34,994 bases of DNA, taken from positions 1 through 34,994 of the IMG/VR virus record IMGVR_UViG_3300025652_000238. The stretch is one strand, 5' to 3'. Below the pieces are notes generated by a model. It was not told the DNA's origin. It made no database searches and saw nothing but the letters and a program-made list of their open reading frames with translations. Both the position numbers and the translations under genes were made by a program. Shown here piece by piece: positions 7,378-16,350 of the stretch (the stretch's first letter is position 1; each line of letters begins with the position of its first letter). This DNA is from a virus.

Positions 7378-7411
7378 TAAGTTCAGTTAATATATTAAAT
7401 AGGCTAGGATT

Positions 7412-7963
7412 ATGGCACAAAATAAATTTTTAAGTTTTCTTAACTCGCTAGATAAAGGTGCAAGCGATAGAAACAGCATTACTGAGTTTTTGGCTAATGT
7501 CTTAACACCCGGCGACGAGATGGAATATGTTAATGGATCGCTTATGACTACTGGCGGCAAACCTGTAGAAAATATTGGTGAAAAAACATATTACGGCACG
7601 CTAGGCCAAGCTAACTTTGCTGGCAATGATCCTGTCAAAGAAGGTTTGCTGTCAAAGATGACTGAAGCGCCTGCAAATACTAAAAGAAAACTTGGTTTAC
7701 TTGAGACTAGCCCGCCGCCACTAAGGTCAAGCCAAGCGCCTAGCTCAGATATTTCTCCTTTTACCAGTCTGCTTCCATATGAAGACATGCTTCAATTGCA
7801 AGATATGGCGATACCAAACAAGCAAGGTTTTGTTAAATACCTGACAGATATGTATAATAGAGACCCACAAAATTATTCTTATAGCATGTCACAGCCTGAC
7901 GGATTAGCTGCATTGGCTAGAGCTTTTAATACAATAAGTATGGCAGAAAGTTTTCTTGACTAA
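7412..7963 (+). CDS. Hypothetical protein beside the polyvalent-protein gene
   Basis: 183 aa. The ribosome site is weak (TAGGATT just before ATG). The protein is hydrophilic with a Pro/Ser-rich middle (about residues 98-118) and a helical C-terminal part. No membrane segment, signal peptide or known motif is seen. Its stop overlaps the start of the next gene (TAATG at 7961-7965), so the two are coupled and the protein may be made with, or packaged with, the ParB/ART polyvalent protein. Confidence 0.6.
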   Translation: MAQNKFLSFLNSLDKGASDRNSITEFLANVLTPGDEMEYVNGSLMTTGGKPVENIGEKTYYGTLGQANFAGNDPVKEGLLSKMTEAPANTKRKLGLLETSPPPLRSSQAPSSDISPFTSLLPYEDMLQLQDMAIPNKQGFVKYLTDMYNRDPQNYSYSMSQPDGLAALARAFNTISMAESFLD

Positions 7964-9564
7964 TGGGCTTACTAGATCAACAAAGGCCAATGAGTTTCTC
8001 TGGAAAGAGAACGGCGACGCCATACCAAGGTATTACAGCAATGGACGCCGCAAGATTTGTAGCTGAAGCCACGCCTATCATTGGCGACGCTATGGCAGCC
8101 AAAGAAGTTTACGACGAATTACAAAAGCCAGACCCTAATTATGCAATGGTGGCAGCTCTAGGCGGCGCAGCTCTCGTTGGATTAGTCCCCGGCCTTGGCG
8201 ACGCTATGGCTGCCGGCATTAAGAAGGGCGCAAGGGGATTACTTGATAAAGCTAAACGGATTGAAGTTGATCCAAACGCGCTGGGCATGTCTTTTGGTAA
8301 TATAAAGTTAAATCCTAAAGCTGACCCAACACAAACAGGCTGGACGTTTAGAGATGTAGAAAAACCCACATTAAATAAAGAAGAAAATCGACGTGTATCA
8401 GCACTTACTTCTCGTGTTGAGGAAGTGCCGATTAATCAGATTTATGCTACGCAACCTACAGTAAACCCAGATTTCTCTACTACATCTTCTAGCGCTGGTG
8501 AGTTGCCCTTTGTCGTTAGAAAAAACGGAAAAATGTTTGTTCAAGATGGACATCATAGGTTGACTAAAGTGGCGGAAGAGGGCGTGCAAAATGCAAAAGT
8601 GCGTTTTATTGATTTAGATGGCGCTGACACATCGACGCCACTGCTTGATTACGATCCAAATTTTAATTCAGAGGTTAAAGGTATACTTGATGCTCTTTCT
8701 AGCCCATCACTACCCAAGCCTAAAAATAAAGCAGAAAAAACTGCAAAAGAAATTCTAGAGCTACGCGCAAAGGGTGAGGCAAAGTATGTTACTGACGAAA
8801 TGATGTCTATGGCAGACCCACAATATATGTTTAATAACACGCCGTTAAATATGAGTGAGGGCGCTAGAAAGTTACGAGCTGACCAGCTTGGCTATAACAA
8901 AGAATTATTTCATGGCGGACAAGGTGGAATAAAAGCTATGGATGCTGACATAGCTGGCGGTCAAGATTACGACACTGGCATTTGGAGTACAACAGATAGG
9001 TATAATGCGAATAGGTATGCTGGAAGCCCAACTGAAAATCCTACTGCTGGTCGAGATTTTTCAACAGATGCTTTCAATCTATACGATGATAGAGGTGCAG
9101 TTTACCCATTGTTAGGTAAAACAGATAATTACGCAAAAACAAATTTTGAAGGTGCAAATTGGGGTGACGCCCCAAAGTACGCTAGAATGAATTTCAAACA
9201 AGATGGAATACCTACTCGTAAAAAAATATCAGATATGACACAAGATTGGGCATCTTGGGCATCATCTCCAGAGGCGGCTAGGGCGGCAAGAACTACAGAT
9301 AGTAGCGGATTACTTATTAAAGATGTCGTTGATATTGGAAGTCAGTTTCCTCACCCAGATCATATTGGACTAAGCCCAGAGATGGCGACAACAGCAGTTA
9401 CATTTGACCCAACAACATTAAGGTCAAAATTTGCAAGATTTGATCCAGAATTTAAACATTTAAAAAATTTAACTGCTGCTGGATTATTAGCACCGGGTGT
9501 ATTGACCGCTATGCAAGAATATAAAAAACAACAAGAGTTAGAACGTGGGCTACTATCTTATTAA
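7963..9564 (+). CDS. Polyvalent protein: ParB-like plus ADP-ribosyltransferase-like domains
   Basis: 533 aa in three parts. Residues 32-97 carry two Gly/Ala-rich hydrophobic stretches with repeated GDAMAA motifs (membrane-active or amphipathic). Residues 153-218 look like a ParB/sulfiredoxin fold: EVPINQIYA, then FVVRKNGKMFVQDGHHR (DGHHR at 195-199). Residues 312-500 look like the ART domain of phage polyvalent proteins (ART-PolyVal): LFHGG with H317, STTD (343-346) followed by ANRYAG, and the terminal FDPTTLRSKFARFDP (481-495). Polyvalent proteins are thought to be carried or expressed early and to modify host proteins, here by ADP-ribosylation if active. A third catalytic residue cannot be assigned by eye. 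It lies between terminase and adaptor genes, an unusual spot for a possible effector. Confidence 0.6.
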   Translation: MGLLDQQRPMSFSGKRTATPYQGITAMDAARFVAEATPIIGDAMAAKEVYDELQKPDPNYAMVAALGGAALVGLVPGLGDAMAAGIKKGARGLLDKAKRIEVDPNALGMSFGNIKLNPKADPTQTGWTFRDVEKPTLNKEENRRVSALTSRVEEVPINQIYATQPTVNPDFSTTSSSAGELPFVVRKNGKMFVQDGHHRLTKVAEEGVQNAKVRFIDLDGADTSTPLLDYDPNFNSEVKGILDALSSPSLPKPKNKAEKTAKEILELRAKGEAKYVTDEMMSMADPQYMFNNTPLNMSEGARKLRADQLGYNKELFHGGQGGIKAMDADIAGGQDYDTGIWSTTDRYNANRYAGSPTENPTAGRDFSTDAFNLYDDRGAVYPLLGKTDNYAKTNFEGANWGDAPKYARMNFKQDGIPTRKKISDMTQDWASWASSPEAARAARTTDSSGLLIKDVVDIGSQFPHPDHIGLSPEMATTAVTFDPTTLRSKFARFDPEFKHLKNLTAAGLLAPGVLTAMQEYKKQQELERGLLSY

Positions 9565-9601
9565 TAAATATGTTATACAGAAATAAACTGAGAGTTGAAT
9601 A

Positions 9602-10222
9602 ATGCCAATTACAACATATGCAGAATTAAAGACAAATATTGCAGATTTTCTGAATAGAGATGACTTAACATCTGTGTCATCTACGTTTGTCTCACTCGCA
9701 GAAGCAGATTTAAACAGGCAAATCCGTCATTGGCGGCAAGAAAAGCGCAGCACAGCCGAGATTGACACGCAATATAGTGCAATACCCGCAGATATGCTCG
9801 AAGTTATACGGTTTTATATTACAAGCGGAGATACACGCCCACTTGAGCTAATATCACAAGCAGAAATGCTTGATCGTAAGTTTAGAAACCTAAACACGAG
9901 CGGGCAACCAGCATATTATGCAGTTACAGCAGGTGAATTAGAGGTTTATCCAGTTCCAGATGGCACATACACGTCAGAATTGTATTATTTTGGTAAAACA
10001 GACGCATTATCTGATAGTAATACGTCAAATTGGATATTGGAGCATTACCCTGACGCATATTTGTATGGTTCACTAATACATTCTGCGCCATATCTAAAAG
10101 ATGACGCTAGAATACAAGTATGGGCGGCATTATACCAAAGCGCAATTGATTCAATAAACCAAGCAAGTGAAAAAGCTAAATTTGGCGGCTCTGGTCGTCG
10201 TATGAAAATAAGGGCATATTAA
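9602..10222 (+). CDS. Head-tail adaptor protein, SU10 type
   Basis: 206 aa. The N-terminus MPITTYAELKTNIADFLNRDDL, followed by FVSLAEADLNRQIRH, is typical of the SU10-type adaptor family that docks beneath the portal in podoviruses (related to the gp4/gp6-like connector proteins). The centre has beta strands with ELEVYPVPDG and LYYFGK; the C-terminus is helical and ends in a basic GGSGRRMKIRAY. The ring of adaptors seals the portal vertex and binds the tail nozzle. The portal (22136) and capsid (25500) proteins here also look SU10-type, which supports the call. Confidence 0.75.
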   Translation: MPITTYAELKTNIADFLNRDDLTSVSSTFVSLAEADLNRQIRHWRQEKRSTAEIDTQYSAIPADMLEVIRFYITSGDTRPLELISQAEMLDRKFRNLNTSGQPAYYAVTAGELEVYPVPDGTYTSELYYFGKTDALSDSNTSNWILEHYPDAYLYGSLIHSAPYLKDDARIQVWAALYQSAIDSINQASEKAKFGGSGRRMKIRAY

Positions 10223-10223
10223 A

Positions 10224-10604
10224 ATGAGTTTTTCTAATACATTCGAGACAACAGTTCTAACGTGGGTGTTTACAACAGGTAGCGCAACACGCCCCACAGC
10301 GTGGCACATAGCATTATACACTGGCGCACCAGATGATACAGGCGGTGGCACAGAAGTGTCTGGCGGTGGATATGGTCGTCAAGCTGTAACATTCACAATA
10401 TCAGGAAATACAGCGTCAAATAACGCAGCTATTGAGTGGGATACAGCTACATCAGGATATGGCACAGTAACACACGTAGGCGTGTTTGATGCTGCATCTG
10501 GCGGCAATTTAATTGCGTATGCTGCATTAACCACAAGCAAAACAATTGATACAGGTGATGTTTTCCGCTTACCATCAGGCGATCTTGATATTACCCTAGA
10601 CTAA
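10224..10604 (+). CDS. Tail-fibre-associated virion protein (GGGTEVSGGGYGRQ family)
   Basis: 126 aa. The layout is characteristic of a common phage virion protein placed next to tail fibres: an amphipathic start, HIALYTGAPDDTGGGTEVSG, GYGRQAV, TVTHVGVFDAASGGNLIAYA and a final LPSGDLDITLD. Such proteins form small beta-rich domains and are usually annotated as tail fibre or hypothetical; I cannot name a precise role. The stop overlaps the next start (TAATG at 10602-10606), so it is co-translated with the repeat protein downstream. Confidence 0.6.
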   Translation: MSFSNTFETTVLTWVFTTGSATRPTAWHIALYTGAPDDTGGGTEVSGGGYGRQAVTFTISGNTASNNAAIEWDTATSGYGTVTHVGVFDAASGGNLIAYAALTTSKTIDTGDVFRLPSGDLDITLD

Positions 10605-11269
10605 TGGCTGAATACCGCAGTGGATATGGACGCAGTACATATGGCTCATATAATTTTGGGCTAGATGGCTTTGTCACGGATGGCGCTGGCACAATTATCA
10701 CAGTTGCGTCTACAGCGTCAGCTTCAGTGCGTGTTAGGTTAAGTGCATCTGACATAATCACAGTATCCACTACTGCAACGCAAGCGCAAAGAGTGCGTGA
10801 AGCATCCGCAAGTAGCACAACATCATCAACAACGTCTGGTTCTGCCCAGCGTGTGCGTGAAGTTGCATCAGCAATACCTGCTAGCTCATCTACATCTGCT
10901 GTAGGCGCAAGAACACGTAACTCAAGCAGCGCAATAGCAACAACATCTACAACCAGCTCAGATATGGTGCGTGTGAGACATGCAATATCAAATATAACAC
11001 CATCATCTAGCACATCATCAAACGCAGTTGTTGTATTTAGCGGTGCATCGCAAATCAATACAGCACTAAGCACAACTGCTACAGTTAACCGGGTGCAGTT
11101 CTCCGCGTCAGCAATTGCAACAGCATTGTCTACGACATGCCGAGCAATTGAGAAGTGGGAAGTTGAACAAAATACGCCTGAAATATGGACACCCCTTGAA
11201 AAGACACCCGAAACGTGGCAATATGTGCCTAACGCAGTCAATGATTGGTCTGCCACTTCCCCTACATAG
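10604..11269 (+). CDS. Ser/Thr-rich repeat protein, putative tail appendage
   Basis: 221 aa. The first 27 residues are Gly/Tyr-rich (SGYGRSTYGSYNFG). From about 28 to 195 run roughly eight imperfect units of 20-21 residues, each with a hydrophobic start (I-I-T-V or I-A-T), a Ser/Thr-rich stretch, and a late V-R-V-R or R-V-R-E followed by S-A-S. The C-terminal 45 residues are Trp-rich (EIWTPLEKTPETWQYV), as in other phage tail proteins. The pattern suggests a fibrous or solenoid beta structure. It lies between two tail-fibre-type genes. No enzyme motif is present. Function is inferred from context only. Confidence 0.6.
   Translation: MAEYRSGYGRSTYGSYNFGLDGFVTDGAGTIITVASTASASVRVRLSASDIITVSTTATQAQRVREASASSTTSSTTSGSAQRVREVASAIPASSSTSAVGARTRNSSSAIATTSTTSSDMVRVRHAISNITPSSSTSSNAVVVFSGASQINTALSTTATVNRVQFSASAIATALSTTCRAIEKWEVEQNTPEIWTPLEKTPETWQYVPNAVNDWSATSPT
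10685..11190 (+). repeat. About eight 60-66-base coding repeats
   Basis: The DNA here encodes the 20-21-residue units of the repeat protein. Protein units are clearer than DNA units, so copies have diverged under selection for pattern rather than being recent duplications. Repeated words such as GTGCGTG and ACATCATC recur through the stretch. Confidence 0.5.
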
Positions 11270-11332
11270 ATGGAATGGACAGCTTCATAGGCAAGAAGTA
11301 TAACTTTGGCTAACGCCGCATAGGAGATTAAC

Positions 11333-13612
11333 ATGGCTGATACTACAACAACGACATATAGCTTAGTGAAGCCAGAAGTTGGCGCGTCTGAAGATACTTG
11401 GGGTACAAAGATAAACACCAATTTAGATAGCGTTGATAATCTGCTAGACGGGACAACACCTGTCACGGGTATTGATATTAACTCTGGTACGATTGATGGC
11501 ACAGTCATTGGCGGAGCATCAGCTGCGGCTGGTACATTTACAAATATTGCGGGTACGCTAACAACTGCTGCACAAACTAACATTACGTCACTTGGAAGCC
11601 TTACATCCCTTACAGTTGCAGGTAATGTTTCAGTAGACGGCGGCACAATCAAGCTGGACGGGAACTATCCTACGGGTACAGGCAATGTGGCGTTAGGTGA
11701 TACTGCGTTGGATAGCTTAACTTCTGGTGGAAACAACACTGCGGTAGGAACAGAGGCATTAACTTCTAACGCTAGTGGTAACGCAAACACCGCAATGGGT
11801 CGTGCGGTTTTAAACTCAACCACAGGTTCTCAAAACAGCGGCTTTGGTTCTCTCGCTTTATATGACAATACTTCTGGTCAATATAACACAGCTTTGGGCG
11901 CAGAAGCACTAACCAACAACACCACCGCAAGCTACAACACGGCAGTAGGTTATCAAGCTGGGTTTAGTAATACTACGGGTGAAGTTGTTTTTATAGGTAA
12001 AGGTGCAGGGTACAGTAATACTACAGGTTCAAACAACACTGTGGTTGGTATGAATGCTTTATATAATACTACTACTGGCAATCTTAACTCAGTATTAGGG
12101 CGTAATGCTTTTTATACTAATACTACAGGAAGTAATAATGTAGCTTTAGGGCATAGCTCTTTATACTCAAACACCACCGCAAATAACAACACTGCTGTTG
12201 GTTATCAGGCTGGGCTTAGTAATACTACGGGTACAGAAAACACTTTCATTGGTAGTCTTGCAGGTGATGCTATCACAACATCTAATTACAATACAGCATT
12301 AGGTAGCGGTTCTTTAGGTGCAGATGATTTAGGCAGTTTTAGTACAGCAATAGGAAGAGGTACATTAGCAAATCAAAACTATGCTTCAGCTACAAATAGT
12401 TTTAATACGGCTGTAGGAGCTAATGCTGGTGAGCAAATCACAACAGGTGTACAGAACACCCTCATCGGTGCATTAGCTGGTGATGCGATCACCACCGCAT
12501 CCAACAACACCGCAGTTGGGTATCAATCTCTTTCTGCGAATACTACTGGTACAGCTAACACTGCTATTGGTAGAAACTCTTTACAAGCCAACACTACCGC
12601 AGATGACAACACTGCTAGTGGTATGTATTCTTTATACACTAACACGACAGGCGCTAGTAACACGGCTCATGGTAGAAGTGCTTTATTTAGTAACACTACA
12701 GGCTCAAGCAACGTATCTGTTGGTGCACAGGCTCTAGAAAACAACACCACCGCATCAGGCAACGTAGCTATTGGAGATAATGCCCTAAGAGCATACCAAA
12801 CAGGTGGAGATAACGTAGTTATAGGTAGAAATGCTGGCTACACATTAAATGGTAATGGCAACTGTACCTTTCTTGGGAGAGGCTCTGGATTTGATACTAC
12901 AGGTGGTAATAACACTTTCGTAGGCTATAGTTCTGGGTCTGGAGTAACTTCTGGAGCTAAGAACACTATTGTTGGCCTATACAACGGCAACCAACACGGC
13001 CTAGACATCCGCACCTCAAGCAACAACATCGTGCTGTCTGATGGGGATGGTAATCCTAGGGTTCGTGTTGACAGCAGTGGTCGTGCTATGATCGGGACTA
13101 CTAGTGTTTTCGTGGGTTCAGGCATAAACCCTAATTTAACTGTAGAAAAATCAGGCGGTTCTGCTATTGGCGCTAGTGGCATTGGCGCAGCTGAGGTTGG
13201 ACTTGGAACCAGACCTTCAGCAAATCATAATTATTATGCAGGGTTTTTCTTAAATAGTTCGGGAATTGGAGTGGGGAACATCAATGTTGGCACATCAAGT
13301 ACCGCATACAACACATCGTCCGACTACCGCCTAAAAGAAAACGTAGTTGAACTGACAGGTGCAACAGACCGCCTCAAGCAAATTCCTGTCCATCAGTTTA
13401 ACTTTATTAGCACGCCAGAAAAGACGGTTGATGGCTTCCTTGCACACGAGGTTCAGGCAGTCGTGCCAGAGGCTATCACAGGCACAAAGGATGCAGTCGA
13501 TGCAGACGGCAACCCAGAGTACCAAGGTATAGATCAGTCTAAACTTGTACCACTATTAGTAAAAACAATCCAAGAGCTAGAGGCTCGTATTACAGCTTTA
13601 GAAGGAGCATAA
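11333..13612 (+). CDS. Tail fibre/spike with beta-helical repeats and S74 chaperone
   Basis: 759 aa with AGGAG upstream. The N-terminus ([20 protein letters not shown], 6-25) is a tail-attachment start found in many phage fibres. Residues 118-548 are built of some thirty short units around N-T-A-V-G-x-x-A-L and N-T-T-G-S-N, a YadA-head-like trimeric beta-roll. Residues 650-759 are an S74 intramolecular chaperone (endosialidase type): SDYRLKEN gives the Ser663/Lys668 pair, five residues apart as in that family, then [13 protein letters not shown] and a final coiled coil [16 protein letters not shown]. The chaperone trimerises the fibre and should cut itself off just before Ser663. The role is host recognition. 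Confidence 0.9.
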   Translation: MADTTTTTYSLVKPEVGASEDTWGTKINTNLDSVDNLLDGTTPVTGIDINSGTIDGTVIGGASAAAGTFTNIAGTLTTAAQTNITSLGSLTSLTVAGNVSVDGGTIKLDGNYPTGTGNVALGDTALDSLTSGGNNTAVGTEALTSNASGNANTAMGRAVLNSTTGSQNSGFGSLALYDNTSGQYNTALGAEALTNNTTASYNTAVGYQAGFSNTTGEVVFIGKGAGYSNTTGSNNTVVGMNALYNTTTGNLNSVLGRNAFYTNTTGSNNVALGHSSLYSNTTANNNTAVGYQAGLSNTTGTENTFIGSLAGDAITTSNYNTALGSGSLGADDLGSFSTAIGRGTLANQNYASATNSFNTAVGANAGEQITTGVQNTLIGALAGDAITTASNNTAVGYQSLSANTTGTANTAIGRNSLQANTTADDNTASGMYSLYTNTTGASNTAHGRSALFSNTTGSSNVSVGAQALENNTTASGNVAIGDNALRAYQTGGDNVVIGRNAGYTLNGNGNCTFLGRGSGFDTTGGNNTFVGYSSGSGVTSGAKNTIVGLYNGNQHGLDIRTSSNNIVLSDGDGNPRVRVDSSGRAMIGTTSVFVGSGINPNLTVEKSGGSAIGASGIGAAEVGLGTRPSANHNYYAGFFLNSSGIGVGNINVGTSSTAYNTSSDYRLKENVVELTGATDRLKQIPVHQFNFISTPEKTVDGFLAHEVQAVVPEAITGTKDAVDADGNPEYQGIDQSKLVPLLVKTIQELEARITALEGA
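11684..12976 (+). repeat. Short tandem coding repeats of the fibre beta-roll
   Basis: Repeats of roughly 42-45 bases encode N-T-A-V-G and N-T-T-G units. Some copies are nearly identical at DNA level: bases 11947-11980 and 12199-12232 differ by only two bases, so recent duplication or recombination among units is likely. Confidence 0.7.
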
Positions 13613-13615
13613 CCC

Positions 13616-13861
13616 ATGGATGACTTAACAGCAGAACAAATCGCACAGAACTACTCAGCAATGGGTGACTCAGTTGCACTTATCAATGATGTTATTGCTG
13701 GTAATGTTATGGCAGATGATGATGCAGAAGATCGACAAGACTGTGTGGATCGTAATACTCAGCACCTAGAACTAATGGTTGCTAAAGATTACTGGACATC
13801 AGAAGATATGACAGCGGCTAATGCGGCTATCACAGCAGGGAACGGATACACCGCTTCCTAA
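13616..13861 (+). CDS. Small protein following tail fibre, unknown function
   Basis: 81 aa with AAGGAGC nine bases upstream. Acidic and helical, with segments DLTAEQIAQNYSAMGDSVALIND, RNTQHLELMVAKDYWT and DMTAANAAI. Similar short proteins follow tail-fibre genes in other marine phages in my experience, but their role is not known; a fibre assembly or attachment helper is possible. It sits only three bases after the fibre gene, so it belongs to the same transcript. Confidence 0.6.
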   Translation: MDDLTAEQIAQNYSAMGDSVALINDVIAGNVMADDDAEDRQDCVDRNTQHLELMVAKDYWTSEDMTAANAAITAGNGYTAS

Positions 13862-13886
13862 ATTAACCTAACCAAAGGAGACTACA

Positions 13887-14114
13887 ATGAGTAAAAAAGA
13901 AAAGAACCTCATTACAGTCAACGACATAGAATATAATGTTGATGACTTCACTGACGAGCAAAAGATAATGCTAAACCACATAAATGATCTGGGCCGTAAA
14001 TTAGACAATGCTCGATTTAACCTAGACCAGCTAAACATTGGTCGTGAAGCATTTGTGAAGCATTTAGCTGTATCACTAGAAGAACCTGAAGCTGAAGTTG
14101 AAGCTGCAGAATAA
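13887..14114 (+). CDS. DUF6447-like small protein
   Basis: 75 aa with a strong AAAGGAG site. It has the form ITVNDIEYNVDDFTDEQK, then a coiled-coil helix from about 28 to 60, then a Glu/Ala-rich end. This is like the DUF6447 group of short phage proteins, function unknown. It is the last gene before a strong terminator. Confidence 0.55.
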   Translation: MSKKEKNLITVNDIEYNVDDFTDEQKIMLNHINDLGRKLDNARFNLDQLNIGREAFVKHLAVSLEEPEAEVEAAE

Positions 14115-14124
14115 TAAATATACA

Positions 14125-14160
14125 CAACAGGGGCGACATGCATTGCCCCTGTTGTTATTT
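14125..14160 (+). terminator. Rho-independent terminator
   Basis: CAACAGGGGC (14125-14134) pairs with GCCCCTGTTG (14145-14154), a perfect 10-bp stem with a 10-base loop, followed by TTATTTT. It lies 11 bases after the DUF6447-like gene and closes the terminase-fibre transcript. Confidence 0.85.
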
Positions 14161-14181
14161 TACTACAAAATGTGTTATAGT
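14152..14181 (+). promoter_or_regulatory. Candidate promoter for the tail/head operon
   Basis: TTGTTA (14152-14157) and TATAGT (14176-14181) are spaced 18 bases, with TGTG just before the -10. It begins in the right arm of the terminator and lies about 30 bases upstream of the gene at 14210, which fits a promoter restarting transcription for the next operon. By-eye match only. Confidence 0.35.
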
Positions 14182-14209
14182 CCCATAAGTTTAACGCCAT
14201 GAGGTCTAT

Positions 14210-15691
14210 ATGCCACTTATTCCACTAGATATTCCTTCTGGAGTTTACCGTAACGGAACTGACCTGCAATCCAATGGTCGCTGGCGTGATGCAAATTTAA
14301 TTCGATGGATAGATAATACTATGCGCCCAATGGGTGGCTGGCGTACACGTTCGGATAACGCAGCCGCAGCTCCAGTGCGTGGCATGTTATCTTGGATAGA
14401 TAATAGCAATGCCCGGTGGATAGCTGGCGGATCATATAATAAATTATATATCTGGAATCAAACTGGCTCTAGGTTTGATATAACTCCAACTTCATTTACT
14501 GCGGGCAGAGATGACGCAATATCATTTACGGGGTATGGCGGTAGTTTATACGGCAGCTACGCATTTGGTGTAGAACGTCCAGACACAGTAAGAATACAGC
14601 CAGCAACATCTTGGGCATTAGACACGTGGGGCGAAAACCTTGTGGGATGTACGGAAGATGATGGTAAAATATACGAGTGGGCATTGGCTACAGGCACACC
14701 AGCCGCAGCTATAGCAAACGCTCCAATAAATAATAGATCATTGGTGGTGACAGAAGAGCGTTTCTTATTTGCTCTTGGAGCGGGTGGAAACCCGCGCAAA
14801 GTGCAATGGTCTGATCGAGAAGATAATACACTATGGACGCCAGCCGCCACAAATGAAGCTGGTGATTTAGAGTTAAACACAAGCGGTCAAATTATGGCAG
14901 GCATTAAAGTGCGAGGCCAAACGCTTATCTTAACCAGCACAGACGCACACGTAGCAAATTATGTAGGCCCACCATATGTTTATGGTATTGAGCGTGTTGG
15001 TTCGTCATGTGGATTAGCTGCAAATAAAGCAGTATCAGTAGTTGATAGCGGTGCATTCTGGATGGGCGCACACGCATTTTATGCTTATACAGGCGGTGCG
15101 GTTCAAGAGATACAAAGCGAAGTTGCAGATTACGTGTTTAACGACATGAACCGAGGCCAAATAAGTAAAGCGTTCTGCGTAACAAATAGTAACTTTGGTG
15201 AGATATTCTGGTTTTACCCATCTGCTTCATCTACCGAAAACAATCGCTACGTTGTATTTAACTATATTGAAAACACATGGTATATTGGTGAATTGGCAAG
15301 AACTGCTGGAGTAGACGCAGGCGCATTTAGAAAACCTCTTTGGGTAGACGCAGATAACTACAAAATATATGAGCATGAAATTGGCTTTGATTATGGAACA
15401 CTTGTGCCATTTGCTGAAACTGGCCCTATTATGCTTGGCTCTGGCGATACAGTGGCATCTGTAACTGAAATGTTGCCCGACGAGAAAACGCAAGGTGATG
15501 TGAATGTTACATTTAAGACACGCTTCTATCCAAATGGAACTGAACGTGATTACGGGCCATACACAATGTCCACACCAACCTCACTAAGATTTACAGGGCG
15601 TCAAATGAGAATGCGTGTTAGCGCAGTTACACTTGGCGATTGGCGTGTTGGCGTAAATAGAATTGATGTCGTTGCAGGCGGTAGAAGATGA
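14210..15691 (+). CDS. Tail structural protein, nozzle/P22 gp10-like
   Basis: 493 aa with GAGGT upstream. The start (PLIPLDIPSGVYRNGTDLQSNGRWRDANLIRW, split here as PLIPLDIPSGVYRNGTDL and RWRDANLIRW) is typical of a podoviral tail family in which short beta blades with W/G/Y repeats form a propeller. Segments such as GMLSWIDNSNARWIAGGSYNK and VQWSDREDNTLWTP fit this. I place it tentatively with P22 gp10-type stabilisation/nozzle proteins, which close the tail below the adaptor. It overlaps the next gene by ATGA. No enzymatic motif is seen. Confidence 0.6.
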   Translation: MPLIPLDIPSGVYRNGTDLQSNGRWRDANLIRWIDNTMRPMGGWRTRSDNAAAAPVRGMLSWIDNSNARWIAGGSYNKLYIWNQTGSRFDITPTSFTAGRDDAISFTGYGGSLYGSYAFGVERPDTVRIQPATSWALDTWGENLVGCTEDDGKIYEWALATGTPAAAIANAPINNRSLVVTEERFLFALGAGGNPRKVQWSDREDNTLWTPAATNEAGDLELNTSGQIMAGIKVRGQTLILTSTDAHVANYVGPPYVYGIERVGSSCGLAANKAVSVVDSGAFWMGAHAFYAYTGGAVQEIQSEVADYVFNDMNRGQISKAFCVTNSNFGEIFWFYPSASSTENNRYVVFNYIENTWYIGELARTAGVDAGAFRKPLWVDADNYKIYEHEIGFDYGTLVPFAETGPIMLGSGDTVASVTEMLPDEKTQGDVNVTFKTRFYPNGTERDYGPYTMSTPTSLRFTGRQMRMRVSAVTLGDWRVGVNRIDVVAGGRR

Positions 15692-16350
15692 CGCAACAGC
15701 AAAGGCCACCAGAACCATATGGAGATGATTGGAAAACATGGGGCAGACGCCTCATGCAGTTTATGTCCCAGACAAGATCACCTCTTGTTCAGCAAACTGG
15801 TGGGGAAACCGCAGCTGATGATGGTACGCTTATGTGGGATAGATCATATGAATATCCAGTCGTAAGCAAAGGCGGAGAGTGGCGTCAAATCGTAGTAGAG
15901 GGCGGACACGCTAACTTTATTAAAACATCAGATGTTACACCAGCCCTAGCAAATACGGCATACAAGCTGACCTATGATGCACCGTCTGGCCATTCAAAGA
16001 TTACACAAGGTACGCCAACAAGTAGAATTGTATTTGAAGAGGCTGGTGAATATGTATTATCATTTTCAGCACAAATATCATCGACAAGTGCAAGCACAAT
16101 ACACTTTTATTTTTGGCCTAGTATAAATGGTGTTGATACAGCAAATGGCGCTATGACAACTGCATTACATCAGAATAATGCTACACTCGTTACATCCAGA
16201 ACGCAGATATTTACTGTGGCGGCTAATGATTATCTTGAAATAAATTACATGATGGATAATACATCTGGATTTTTAAATTACACAGCAGCATCATCTCCAG
16301 TGCCAGCAATACCGTCCTCAACACTAGCGATTACGAGGACGCACGCATGA
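15688..16350 (+). CDS. Virion protein with C1q/TNF-like C-terminal domain
   Basis: 220 aa, starting in an ATGA overlap. The N-terminal 45 residues include a short helix (WKTWGRRLMQFMSQTR). From about 95 on, the pattern of beta strands looks like a C1q/TNF-type jelly roll: KITQGTPTSRIVFEEAGEY, VLSFSAQISS, IHFYFWPSINGVD, and AANDYLEINYMMDNTSG before the final ITRTHA. Such domains trimerise and sit on the tips of phage tails or capsids, so receptor contact or decoration is likely. It sits between a tail nozzle-like gene and a small conserved protein gene. The fold call rests on pattern only. Confidence 0.5.
   Translation: MTQQQRPPEPYGDDWKTWGRRLMQFMSQTRSPLVQQTGGETAADDGTLMWDRSYEYPVVSKGGEWRQIVVEGGHANFIKTSDVTPALANTAYKLTYDAPSGHSKITQGTPTSRIVFEEAGEYVLSFSAQISSTSASTIHFYFWPSINGVDTANGAMTTALHQNNATLVTSRTQIFTVAANDYLEINYMMDNTSGFLNYTAASSPVPAIPSSTLAITRTHA

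Noticed and set aside
9574-9579. TATACA promoter -10 before the adaptor gene
   Set aside because: No matching -35 at a usable distance, and the gene can be read from the terminase transcript.
10591-11652. 353-codon open frame on the minus strand
   Set aside because: It lies antisense to the Ser/Thr/Ala repeat gene and the fibre start. Repetitive ACA/TCA/GCA codons keep the opposite frame free of stops, and the Val/Ala/Asp-rich translation has no domain sense.
10604-13612. Diversity-generating retroelement acting on the fibre genes
   Set aside because: No reverse transcriptase gene and no adenine-biased template/variable repeat pair are seen in the window; variation is better explained by repeat recombination.
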